From NCBI GenBank assembly GCA_026826555.1, contig JAKSZT010040190.1, positions 1,088,596 through 1,152,595 of the forward strand: a stretch of 64,000 nt of DNA, in the 5' to 3' direction. The translations under genes and the position numbers were made by a program. Numbering within the stretch: the stretch's first letter is position 1; every line of letters begins with the position of its first letter. The notes beneath the pieces were generated by a model. That model did no database searches. It had not been told where the DNA came from and saw only the letters and a program-made list of their open reading frames with translations. The stretch comes from Tolypeutes matacus (lineage: Eukaryota; Chordata; Mammalia; Cingulata; Chlamyphoridae). Shown in pieces: positions 23,403 to 34,789 of this stretch.

Positions 23403-25140
23403 CACCAAGTAATCAGCTATGCTTGCATGAATCTCACAGCTACACAGTGAACTAGGTAACAGATATAGAAAGTGGAACTAAGAAATTAAAGAATTGGCCT
23501 GTGATCACATAGCTAGTAAGTGGTAAAGCCTAGGTCTACCTGAATCCAAAGCCTGTGCTCTTTATTTTTATTATAAAAGGAATAGATACTCAAGGAGAAA
23601 TTCAAACAGTACAGAAGGTATAAAAGCAAAAAAACCAAATTGCCATTCATCTTTCTCCATCACCCTGTGTCCTCCTTTCCTTTTCCCCAGCGATAATCAC
23701 TGTAGCTTTGTCACCTATGTAATGAATCCCCTACTTTAACCCGGTGGCTGTCAACCTCTCACTGCCATTATAGGAGTTTTTTTCCTCCTAATATAGTTAC
23801 ACAAGTGCCAAAAGATTTTTACTAAGGACACTCACTGAAGCAGTTTTTATTAACAAGAATACTGGACACAGCCTAAATGTCCATCAATAGGAGACTAGTA
23901 AATTAATCATGGTATAAGCATGTGGCAGAAATGAAATGATTCTATTGATAGGAATATTTCTTCATTTTGTAGCTAAGCCATTAATATCCACTGCTACTGA
24001 ATGGAAGAACTAGTACTGTGATTTTTCACTGATTAAACAATAGAATGCAATTAGCACGAGGGCAGAGACTTTGACTGTTTTGTTCACCAATTTTATCCCC
24101 AGCACTTAGAATACTGCTGGGAAAAAATAATACAAGGAAGAAAGAAAAAAAAAAAAAAAAAAAAAAAGAATACTGCTGGACATATGGTTGATACTCCATA
24201 AGTATTTTGTGAATGAAAGAATAATGTCCTGAATATTCTCATTAGGGTAAAAAACAAAACAAAACAAAACAAAATGCAAAATGGTGTGTATAAGATGATG
24301 CCATTCACCCTAAAACAGGAGGAGGGATTTGCATATACATAGAAAAGCTTTAGAAGTATATAATAGAAAATGGTAACGGTGGCTACCTTTAGGGAATGGA
24401 CATTTATTTTCATTTTATATCCTCTGTACCACTTGAAATTAAAAGAAAATACAAGCTACCAATATTTTCTATAATAGTAATTTTAAGAACTAAAAAACAA
24501 ACTGCAACTTTCGATTGTAGTAGATATACTGAATCAGATCTGGACATCTATATTTTAAAAAGTTCTTGATTTGGATTCACAGCTAGAATTGAAAACCACT
24601 GTCATAACCCAATAAAAAAATATCACATGTTCCAAATCAACTTGGCTCTAAAAATGCTCAGTTTGTAAATAAACTTTCGGTAAAAAATTTATTCTGCTAT
24701 CCCCAGATACCACGTTACTCACCAGAAATACTTCTTAGCAAAACTATAAACTCAGCACTTCCAAAAGATCATAAGGATTCATATTTTAATATTTGCCACT
24801 CTCTTGCAGAAGACTGTGCACCCAAGAATCACACTTTAACTGGATAGTCAGTGACTCATCTGGGAAACTTACAGGCCCTACTTTCTTCCACAGCACTTCC
24901 TGTCTGTGGTGCTTGGACATAAGGACATACAAGTAGAGCTGGGTTTATTGGAGGATCAGAGATACAACAATAGCTAAAACCTTAGAATTTGATTAAAAAG
25001 AAAATTTCCTATGGACGCTGGAAACAGAACAAAGAAACCGATTTCTCAATCAATCCACAAAGGACATAAGCAGCAGACCTTCAGAGAAAAAAAACGGAAA
25101 GACAATGCTTCAGCCCAGCGGTACTGGTCATCAAATTCTC
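23403..25140. other. intronic/intergenic, old LINE debris, no gene recognised
   Basis: Text like 'ggaatagatactcaaggaga' at 23580 resembles an old L1 3' end. A 23-base A run near 24147 and (AAAAC)n near 24250 are tails or microsatellites. Confidence 0.4.
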
Positions 25141-25449
25141 TTGCTTGCAGACCCTTCTCTCCATGCTTGTAGACCCTTGTTGCTCTCATAAACGAACAAT
25201 GCGTTACTCCTTTTCCCACCTGTTGTCTCCAAGTTCTGTCTCCAGATTCTCCAGTACAGTTACTATTTCCTCTCCACTCCCTAGACAATATTTCTGTACC
25301 CTGGTCTGGAGCTCCTCAGGCAGGATGGTTAAGAACTGCTCAGCACCAGCAGCTCCAGAATCTGCTCCTTGGTGTGCATCTTAGGCTGCAGCCGCTTTTG
25401 GCAGAGCTCCCAGAGTTGGTATAGAGCCTCACTATTAAGAAACTATTTT

Positions 25450-25607
25450 GGGGAAATGGCTGTGGCTCAATCAGTAGGGCTCCCGTTTACCATATGGGTG
25501 AAGGCAAGCCCGCCCGCACGGCGTGGTTAGCTGACCCAGCGAGCACAAGCAGCAAGGGGGGAATAAATGAATAAATAAATAAAATCTTAAAAAAAAAAAA
25601 AAAAAAG
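25450..25607 (+). mobile_element. tRNA-Ala-derived SINE with internal deletion
   Basis: The head 'ggggaaatggctgtggctca' jumps from 'ccatatgg' straight to 'gtgaaggcaagcccgcccgc', so the middle of the body is missing. The (ATAA)n tail and poly(A) are present. It truncates the SCAN exon relic on its left and abuts an LTR on its right. Confidence 0.85.
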
Positions 25608-25970
25608 GCATCATCAAGGTGATGCTGTCTCCCAGGAGACTATGGAGTTCTGGGCCTGGCTGCCAGCAACCCTTGGTCCTTGGCTTTCCTGTCACATGGC
25701 AATGCACATAGCAGCCTCTCCTGGCTTCTCCCTTATCTTCCAGATTCCGTGGATGTTCAGCTTCTGGCTGCTCCCTCCGGCTTCTTTCTCTGTGATCTTC
25801 CCTATAATGCCTTTAGTAATAGGATTAAGACCCATCCTGGTTCAGCTGGGCCACACCTTAACTGAAGTCACCTCATCAAAAGTTCCTATTTACAAGTGTT
25901 CACACCCACAGGAATGGATTAAGTTTAAGAACATGTTTTTCTGGGGTGCATAGCTCCAAACCATTGTACC
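25608..25970 (-). mobile_element. MaLR-like LTR (family A)
   Basis: Minus-orientation copy with 'gggccacaccttaactgaag', 'cacaggaatggattaagttt' and 'ggggtgcatagctccaaacc'. It is closely parallel to the copy at 20845-21395. Confidence 0.6.
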
Positions 25971-25989
25971 CACCCATTCACCGTTTGTA

Positions 25990-26580
25990 GGAACATTTTC
26001 CTTCTGCCTGAAGAATTTCTTTTTGTATTTTCTTTATGAGGATCTGTCAGTGATGAATTCTTTGAGCTTTATTTGTCTCAAAATGTCTTTATGTTTATTC
26101 TTGAATATGTTTGCTAAGTACAGATGTCTATGTTGGCAATTATTTTATCACTTTGAAAATGTAATTCTATTGTTTTCTGACTTCTACTCCTTTTGTTGAT
26201 ATGATTTTCTTTTTATTTATCCTACTTGGGATTCATATGGTTCTTGAATGTGTGCTGGATGCCCTTCATAAATTTTAGGAAGTTCTTAGCTACTCTCTCT
26301 TCAAATATTGTCTCATCTCATCTCTCCTGTAAGCCTAATTACAAATATTTTAGACCTGCATTCTCTATGTTTCTTACCCTTTTTCTATATAGTTCATCTT
26401 TTTGTCTCTCTGTGCTTAATTCTAGATATTCTGTTTCTAACTATTTACTTCACTAATTTTCTCTTCAGCTATTTTCCATCTGCTGCTATACCCATCTACT
26501 GAGTTCTTTATTTCAGTCATTATTTTTCAATTTCAGAATTTCTTTTTGATTCTTTTCATTGTTCCCCATTTTTTTGTTAA
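25990..26580 (-). mobile_element. probable old L1-type fragment
   Basis: T-rich plus-strand text such as 'ttgtttctaactatttac' and 'tttctttttgattcttttca' is typical of antisense L1 5' regions. No protein motif can be read. Confidence 0.35.
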
Positions 26581-26584
26581 AATT

Positions 26585-26788
26585 CTTAGGGTGCTGAGGT
26601 GGTACAAGAGATTGACCACCTCTCCCCGACTCTGGAAGGTCACAGGATCGGTTCCCAGTGCCACCTAAAGAGAAGACAAGCAGACATGGAAGAACACACA
26701 GAGAGCAAACAGCAAATGCAAAACAACGGGGCGGCCGGGAGAGAGGGAAATAAATAAATAAATCTATCTTGAAAAAAAAAAAAAAAAT
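26585..26788 (+). mobile_element. SINE, divergent tRNA-derived subtype
   Basis: 'ggtgctgaggtggtacaaga' opens the copy and 'ggatcggttcccagtgccac' is its B-box-like part. The body has 'aaagagaagacaagcagaca', then (ATAA)n and poly(A). The head differs clearly from the standard SINE in this window. Confidence 0.65.
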
Positions 26789-26790
26789 AG

Positions 26791-27260
<470 letters not shown>

Positions 27261-27269
27261 GAGATATAC

Positions 27270-27830
27270 CTTAAATTGAGTAATCTGTTTAGAGAATATT
27301 ACAATAAGCCTACATTAATAGAGTATCAGTTGAGTCTCCAAATTCTAGAGGAGTTTACACTAAATTAAAGCTATATAGAAACATACTACAGGACTGCAGG
27401 AAAGAATATAGTTTTACGGGCTGAAGGCAGAGTACATATAAAGATATAATGAGAATAACCAATATGTACTGGGGATAAAAGCTAATGAACCAAATGGAGA
27501 GAGGGCTGAAATACTCCACTAGTGTCATCACAAAACCAGTTGGTTAACACTTGATAATCAAAATCAGATCCATGAGAAGGGCACAGGGTCAACAAATGGG
27601 AAAATGATTTCTTTTGAGCCAAAGGGACTGGTAACCCCCAGGAAATATTCCTTCTCTACTAGATGTACACTCCACGAAGAGAATAGTTGACATAGATGGG
27701 ATCTCCAAGTCTCAAAAATGTTAGTGGTAGGGGAGGAGGCTGACCTTGAGATGGGTCCCTGGAGAGGGGAACTTGGAGCTGAGGTAACGGCATGGCTTCC
27801 AGACAAGAATGCCAACTAGAGCCTATTCCT
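27270..27830. other. no gene recognised
   Basis: Unassigned intergenic sequence between the two retrocopies. An 83-codon frame on the minus strand shows no family signature. Confidence 0.4.
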
Positions 27831-27839
27831 TTTTTAAGC

Positions 27840-30480
27840 CAATTTTAAGAACCTAAACCCCAGAACACTTTATTAAGACCGTACTGCTTATGAGGTTAAA
27901 GAAACACTGAGCTATTAAGTTTCCCTGTGCCTGGCCCCAAGTCACCAAGTAGAGCTTCCCCAGGCTGCTGGGAGCTGGGAGTGCTGTTAGGCAGGGGCAG
28001 GGCCCAGACTGGGGAAGGATGATGTCTCCTAGGAGCCCTACAGGGGGCACTGGGCTTCAAGTGGGCCGTTGAGGCGAGCAAAGAGCAGGAGTGGAGGCTT
28101 AAGCCAGGGCCGCTAGCAACGTTCCCTGAGATGAGTCAGGCCCCAGCCCTCTGTGGGGTTTCCAGGAAAAAGGCTGGGTGTGGGAGCTGCCCTGTGGAAG
28201 GAGCAGGAGGCATGTATTCCAGGCGCCATAGAGCTGGGGGAGCTTGGTAGAGTAACCTGGATGATGGCTGCGTAATCTGTGGCAATTGGGCCTTCTTGCA
28301 TGACGGTGGGGAGTGGACTTCCCTTATGGGAAATGCACCACGGCTGGGCTGGTGCTGGGCAGCCAGCACCATGCTTGGGGAAAGGGAGCCTGCTGGAGTG
28401 AGCACAGTAGGCAAGGAAAGCCACCTGGTCCATAGCCCCTTTTGAGCCACTGCATTAATACAGGATGAGGCATGGGACCTCTCCCATCAGGGGTGTGGTC
28501 ATTCCTCAGCCTAGATATTGATGCTCCCTTAATTCCTTAGTCTGGAAGGACTTGAGGGATGTTAAGAGTTTTAGCCAAATCCACTCTTCAAGTCTCCCAA
28601 GAGTACAGCTACATCTACCAACCTCCAGAAATTGACCTGGCTGCTCTCACTTCCCAGCTTTTCTCACAAGTCACTTGCTTCAGTGGGCTGAGGGCAGAAG
28701 GAGCCTGGGAGGTGGCTCTGATGGTGGCACCTAATCTACGGGGTCAAGGTTGGGGGCCAGGAGTCAGGGTAGAGGTGGTCAGGAGGCTAGTGGCTGCCAT
28801 AGTACAGTTGCACGGCCAGGCCAGTGAGCAGCATGGCCAGGAAGAAGGTGGCTGTGAGTTGCATCTGCAGCAGGGCTGCTGAGAGCACGGTGTTGACTAC
28901 CAGTGACCAAGACACAAAGATGTATGTGATGCTGCTGCTGTGCTTCATGACAGCCAATGTGAGCAGTTTATTTAGTGCCTGGCTCAGCACCATGGGAGCT
29001 GCCCATCCCAGGAAACCTTCCAGGAAGACAGGCCCAGAGCCAGTGCCTGCATGCAGACCTAGGTTCTGGAGCATGCTGAAAGTGTAAAGGTGCAGGGGCA
29101 GCTGCTGCCACTTCCCGAGCAGCACTGTGTAAAGGGATGACAAGCCTGAGATGAGGCAGTATAGGAGGAGCAGCAGTCCCAGTAGAATGATATGCAGGGG
29201 CATGGGGCCAGCAGCAGCTGCTGGACACGGCCCAGGAAAGGTGTTCGGGGGGTCCTGCAGGCCCCCAGCTGCATGGCAGGCCCCTGTTGCCATCAGCAGC
29301 AGCAGGGCCAACCCCTGGTGAGCAGAACAGCAGTGCCAGAGGCAGAGGCAGCAGAACAGGGCTGTGCTTCCAACTTTGAGATTGCTCAGCACCTGACAGG
29401 TAACACTGAAGGCGGATCACTGGGTTGCTGTTAGCGCCATAGAGCAGGGCTGATGGTGTGAAGGGCACAGGCTCGTGCCAGGGTGGGGGCCTCTAGGGCC
29501 ATGCTTACCAGCCCACCAGCAGGGAGAAAGCATGTAACAGCAACTTGATCAATTCAGTCAGTAGCAAGTCTGAGGAGAGCTGGAAGGGCACTTGGCCATC
29601 CACAGGGCACAGTGCCAGCAGTGGGGCATGGGCATCAGGCATGTCAGTGGAAAGCAGCATCAGGGTCCAGCCAGCCTGCCTGGGATGGCCCCAGGCCTGG
29701 CATACCCCTATCCTCTATACTTATGCCCACACCAGACCCTGTGGGGGTGTGACACTTTTGGGGAAAATCAAGTTATGGAGACAGCTCCAAGGAGGCAGGA
29801 GCTGTGGTACATCACCAGAGACTACTGAGGCTCAGAGCCAGCTGCAAACTCCACAGCAAAGGCTGGAAGAGGAAGGGGTTGGTGGCCCTTGAAGCCAAAG
29901 CCTTGGAAATTGTCCACGGGGTTAGGGAAGGAAGAAGTCCGAGGTGCAGTCTGATGAGCCACTGTCCATCTTCTGCAGGAAGGGAAGAAAGGATGAGGGT
30001 GGCAGGAAGGGTGGAGACAGCAAGGGAAGCCAGATATGGCGCCTGTGCGTGAACGGGCTCTGCCTGTAGGCCCCAGCTGCTCCCTCACGGGACCCAGAGC
30101 TGGTCGGGCCCCTTGCACAGTGACTGCAGACAGTCCCTCAATGTCTCGCCAACACTGGGCACAGCATATGCTTGAACTGTACAGATGCCAGTTCAAGTGC
30201 CCACCACAAAGCCCAATACTGCTGATGCCCTCAGTTTAGCTACCACACAGGCAGCCAGGAGGCCTCTGAGCAAAGGGCAGGACAGGAGCAAGCCATCCTG
30301 GTCCACACCACTTTTGACTTTGTCTGCCATGTGCCACTGCAGGTGCTCCAGCTGGTTCTTGAGAAATGTCAGGACCTTAAGCTTGAGAAAAGAATCCTTG
30401 TCATCCATCATCCTTCCTGCTGAACCTGTTGCCTTGCCACTTCTTTTTATTATGGTACTAAATGTCATACTAGTGTAATA
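27840..30480 (-). pseudogene. SLC35A4: SLC35A4 processed retrocopy, near full length, with both ORFs
   Basis: SLC35A4 is a Golgi nucleotide-sugar-transporter-family membrane protein. Its mRNA also encodes an upstream microprotein. On the minus strand the copy keeps the order upstream ORF (30411 down to about 30103), main ORF (29724 down to 28787) and a long 3' UTR. An AATAAA at 27867-27872 and a short T-run on the plus strand at about 27829-27835 mark the 3' end. The 5' edge lies near 30430-30480. No introns are present. In the main ORF the start codon reads ATA (29722-29724) and stops and frameshifts interrupt the first half. The second half is still open, with VLSNLK-type text, then GLALLLLMA, LYCLISGLSS, VLSQALN, VMKHSSSIT and LYYGSH at the end. 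The main protein cannot be made. Confidence 0.92.
30103..30411 (-). pseudogene. SLC35A4 upstream-ORF microprotein, one nonsense codon
   Basis: The known SLC35A4 upstream ORF encodes a small inner-mitochondrial-membrane microprotein of about 103 residues. Here the frame starts MMDDKDS, continues with FLKNQLEHLQ, SGVDQDG and VVAKLRASAVLGF, and reaches VVGT. There a TGA (30193-30195) replaces the expected Cys codon. Past the stop the same frame goes on with QAYAVPSV, then ETLRDCLQ and KGPD, without frameshift. The natural stop codon has changed to CAG. It is therefore much less decayed in frame than the main ORF, but it is also only a third as long. Confidence 0.85.
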
Positions 30481-30491
30481 AGGCAAGAAAA

Positions 30492-31025
30492 AAAAAGGTA
30501 TTCAGATTGGAAAGGAAGAAATAAAATTGTCATTGTTTGCAAATGGTATGACTATGCATGCAGAAAAATCAAAAGGGTGCACAAGGAAGCAGATGTGGCT
30601 CAAGTGATTGAGCTCCTGCCTACCACATGGGTGGTCCCAGGTTTGGTTCTTGATGCCTCCGAAAATAGAAGACAAGCACACAACAAACAGACACAGCAAG
30701 TGCAAACAATGAGGGGGTGGGGAGAAATAAATAAATAAAATAAATCTTAAAAAAAAAAAGTGCATAAAAATTATTAGAAGGTTAAACACAAAGTCAATAT
30801 ATAAAATTCAATTTAAGTCTATGTTAATAGACAATGAAATTAAAAAAATAATGCCACTTATAATTACATGTAAAAAAAAAAATCAAATGACTAGGAATAA
30901 ATCTAACAAAGATTCAAGTTTCAAGACCTCTCCACTGAAAACTATAAAATATTATTGGGAAAAATTCTTTTGATCCCAGAGACTATTCGTGAGGTTCAAA
31001 AGAGTTTCAGACCTGTTAACCCAGG
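30492..31025 (+). mobile_element. L1 ORF2 fragment split by a SINE
   Basis: 'ggtattcagattggaaagga' and 'ttgtttgcaaatggtatgac' (IQIGKEEIKLSLFA) belong to the L1 reverse transcriptase. The piece resumes after the SINE with 'atgactaggaataaatctaa'. Frames are broken. Confidence 0.7.
30583..30759 (+). mobile_element. tRNA-Ala-derived SINE
   Basis: Full copy: 'aaggaagcagatgtggctca' at the head, 'gacaagcacacaacaaacag' in the body, then (ATAA)n and poly(A). It is nested in L1. Confidence 0.85.
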
Positions 31026-31042
31026 GATGAGAAATCATTATT

Positions 31043-31139
31043 TTTAAAATTTTATTTTACCAGGAGGTCTTGGGGATCAAACCCAGGTCCCTCCGTATGG
31101 GAGACAGACGCCCAACCATTTGAGGCACATCTGCCCCCC
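31043..31139 (-). mobile_element. tRNA-Ala-derived SINE, short form, with TSD
   Basis: The exact 14-bp duplication gagaaatcattatt lies at 31029-31042 and 31140-31153. The copy is short form and lacks a long A tail. Confidence 0.9.
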
Positions 31140-31153
31140 GAGAAATCATTATT

Positions 31154-32234
31154 AAAACAGAAAAACAATAATCAAGTAATTCTGAAACCCAAATCTTTCC
31201 TTGAGTTTTCCATGTATATATACAGGATTTGGGTTAAAAACTTAGGCTACTGTCTGGTAGACAGCTCTACTGGGATTTCCCCAGACATAGCAAAGACATT
31301 TCCCAAATTGAACTCATTAACTTTCTACCACCTTCTAAATCTGAGCTGTCCTGGTTGCTATTAGGTATCAAACTTGACATAATCATTCAAATAAATCCTT
31401 TCATGTCATCCTAAACCACTGCCAATCCAACAGAGCAAGTTCCCCAAGCTTGTCCCATTTTCAAGCCTCTGAGCCGTTGCATATGCTCCATGACACTTTG
31501 AGAAACAAATTCTAAATGCAAGGGTCAGAAGCACCTGAAACTTTTGGGGAGGCTGTTTGTGTTGTTTGTTTGGGTTCAGGAAGCTCAATCAAGTTCAGAG
31601 GCTTATTGGGTCAGTAAGTCAAAAGGCCTGGGGCTCTGTAAGTCACCAAGAAAAATTCTGAATCTTTTGGGATTCTTATCTAAAAAGAGCTAGTCTATCT
31701 TCTGCAAGGAGATCATTAACCCATGTAATCATACTTAAGTGCATAGTGGTACATCAAGGACACATAAAGGAAGACCAATAGGTTGGTATTCAATAAGGAT
31801 ATGTGGTCTCTGTTTCAGCAACCTACCTCACTTCCAATTTCAAAATTTAATATCTTTTACTTATAATATTGGTAGTAATAACAACTCCCCCTGAAAAAAA
31901 GCTTGCATATAAAATAGAATGAAAGAATGATACGTGAGAGAAATAAAAACAATTTTTGAATTATTGGAGTTATTCTTACTAAACCAACACAAACTACATT
32001 GTAGTATATAATTTTAAAATGGCTTTACCTTAGGAGTTGTAAAACTGCATTCTCAGAAGTTGATGTGGTTTTCAGAGCCTTAACCAGTCATTTTGCTGAT
32101 GGAGTCACTTTTCAGTGACTTCTTGCTTCTTCACTATTCCAAGGGGCCAAGTGTCAATTAAGGCATTAACGGTTATCATTCCCTTCTTTTGGTGATGACT
32201 TCTGATATGGAAAAAGACCTTTTGCATATGTTCA
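31154..32234. other. no gene recognised
   Basis: The part nearest 32234 would be 3' UTR of the zinc-finger pseudogene on the minus strand. The rest is unassigned. Confidence 0.4.
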
Positions 32235-32994
<760 letters not shown>

Positions 32995-33028
32995 CTGAAA
33001 CAATAAACAGATCTTTCAAATGTAATTT

Positions 33029-33135
33029 GGGGGGCGGATGTGGCTCAAATGGTTGGGCATCCGTCTGCCATGTGGAGGGACCTGGGTTCAATCCCCGGGT
33101 CCTCCCAGTAAAATTAAAAAAAAAAAAAAATATAT
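33029..33135 (+). mobile_element. tRNA-Ala-derived SINE, short form (first half of a composite)
   Basis: 'ggggcggatgtggctcaaat' to 'cctcccagtaaaattaaaaa', ending in an A run and (TA)n. The TSD aaatgtaattt is present at its left (33018-33028), but the matching copy is only found at 33460-33470. Confidence 0.85.
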
Positions 33136-33459
33136 ATATATAGAAGGCTCATGGGCTGCCAGGCCCCAGGAGCCATGCAGCGAGATGCCGATGTAAGAGG
33201 AGAGAGATGCAGGGGAGAGACAAGACAAGACAAGACGAGATGCTCCCAAAGCTCCAGAAGCCAGGAACCGAGGTGGCAGAACACTTCTCTTCTACATCGG
33301 AGGTCTCCAGGATCGAATCCTGGTGAAGACTGGAGGAGGATGAGAAAAGATGGCAGGAAACAGACACAGAGAATTGCCCAGCAAATGGACACAAAACAGC
33401 AAATGGGGAAGGGGGGTGGATTAAAATGGATAAAGTAAATAAATAAATCTTTAAAAAAA
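33136..33459 (+). mobile_element. about 320-bp second SINE-like unit of the composite
   Basis: After (TA)n comes 'gaaggctcatgggctgccag', a (GACAA)n-like stretch and a tRNA-like B-box 'ggatcgaatcctggtgaaga'. Then 'gaaacagacacagagaattg', (ATAA)n and poly(A) follow. The tail style equals that of the local SINEs, but the first 150 bases are unlike any other copy here. Confidence 0.6.
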
Positions 33460-33470
33460 AAATGTAATTT

Positions 33471-34430
33471 ATTCTTTGCTGCTGAAGCAATATATGATAT
33501 AGACTTACTAGGAATTTCAAACACGTTCAGTAAGACCAGGACACAACAATCATATGGCAGATCAAATGTTTTCATTCAGCCTGTACCATACATAATACAG
33601 TAACATCACAAAAGTATTGGAATGAATGAATGCCTAACCCAAATGGCTATTTAAATTTACCTTCTTATAAAGGTATCTAAAAAATACTCTGAGACATCCT
33701 GATCCAGTTTTTCTCTCCTGATAACCACTTTTATGTTTCTTGTCTGTCTTTCCATACATATGCATTGTATTCCAAATATGTATTTTTATATTCTCCTTCC
33801 ACTTTCTTACACTGTGATTGTTCTGTATCTTGCTATTTTCACTTCACAATGGCCAATCTGGACAGAGAGATCTTCCTTATACTTTTTTACAGCTGCCTGG
33901 TATTCCATTGTGTTCTGCTTCCTTTTTCAAGTCTGTTTTTAAGCTTCTTATTTACTTGCTCCAGTGCGGAGGCGAAGCTTCCTCCACAAATCAGTCAGGA
34001 GGTTTGTAGCCACATGGACAATGCCCTCCGTGGCTTAGAAGCTGTGCCATTTCTAATTGCTGCTGTTCTGTTACGATCCTCTGAACAGCAGCTCCTTGGA
34101 AACACCAAAAAAAGCTCACTCAGTGCAATGGTCAGATGTACATGAACTCCTCATGCCACAGAGTCCACCCAAGCATGTGGTACAAGCTGCTCTGCTCTTA
34201 TTATCAAAAACATGGAGAATCCTCAGATCTTCCTAAACCCCAAATCTGCAGCTGGCTCACACTGGAATTATCCTTTCCAGTTCCTGACCCAACGTGTCTT
34301 CTTTTCTCTAATATATTACCCTCATAGCCTCAAACCTCAGGTATTGACTTCAGGGAAATACAAAGAATAAAATATAAAAATTTCTCCATGAATTATTAAA
34401 TCTTAACAAAGCTACAGAGATGCATGTAGT
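33471..34430. other. intron of copy 3, no exon recognised
   Basis: The part from 33700 to 33920 looks like an old LINE 3' fragment on the minus strand. Overlapping frames at 33733-34145 show no family signature. Confidence 0.4.
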
Positions 34431-34454
34431 ACCTTTCTGAGCAGTCAGACATCT

Positions 34455-34550
34455 ACACCGGGGGTCCGCTCTAGGAGCGGGATGTTCGTCCTCTCAGTGG
34501 TTGGTGAGCTGACAACCTCAGGGGAGCCTGGGAAGAGAGGGATTCTGAAG
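34455..34550 (-). other. GC-rich island in the intron of copy 3, possible relic exon
   Basis: This short stretch is much richer in CpG than its surroundings. On the minus strand an acceptor-like 'ctcttcccag' is followed by an open stretch (SPEVVSSPTTERTN...). It sits between exon 3 and the finger exon, where ZKSCAN8 has a small linker exon, but I see no sequence match to that exon. Confidence 0.25.
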
Positions 34551-34579
34551 AAGACGTTTTACACTTTTAATCTCTTTTA

Positions 34580-34770
34580 ATCTTTTCAGGCAGACAATAT
34601 AGTCCTCTTCTCACATATAAGAAAAATGAGAAGCAAGTAAATTTTCTGAGGTCAGACAACTGATAAAACAGCAGAAATGAAATTTGAACCTATAGTGGCC
34701 AGACTCAGACCCAACTCCTTCCACCCCCACCTCCCAGGTAAGCCACCTTATGGTCCCTTAGGATTGAACA
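34580..34770 (-). repeat. MIR-like fragment
   Basis: The stretch carries the order 'gagaagcaagtaaattttct', 'gacaactgataaaac' and 'aaatttgaacc', typical of MIR ends. Orientation is uncertain. Confidence 0.4.
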
Positions 34771-34789
34771 CTTAGGGAGTAAGCCCTAA

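Larger units (their letters stand above)
21815..25440 (-). pseudogene. SCAN C2H2 zinc-finger pseudogene related to ZKSCAN8 (copy 2)
   Basis: The terminal exon has its acceptor (ccctttcag) ending at 22553. It encodes a linker (VFQNPRCGEIFQFESKLEW), a good first finger ([17 protein letters not shown]), and decayed fingers down to about 21815. Those carry ZKSCAN8-like text such as SQNTGLVLHQKIH and SQSSHVIGHLRIH, with stops and frameshifts. A SCAN exon relic lies at 25200-25440: [13 protein letters not shown], then LPEELQ-like text and [11 protein letters not shown], with one base missing in the VLEQF codons. Its upstream part is cut by a SINE at 25450. In human a ZKSCAN8-derived pseudogene, ZNF192P1, lies next to ZKSCAN8 in the same orientation. 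This may be its counterpart, but so may the other copies. Confidence 0.8.

Noticed and set aside
28787..29392. A 201-codon membrane-protein frame taken as a real gene
   Set aside because: It is the open second half of the intronless SLC35A4 retrocopy; the start and first half are broken and a 3' poly(A) trace is present.
33151..33575. Frames of 95-153 codons at 33.1-33.6 kb
   Set aside because: They lie inside the composite SINE and its tail.
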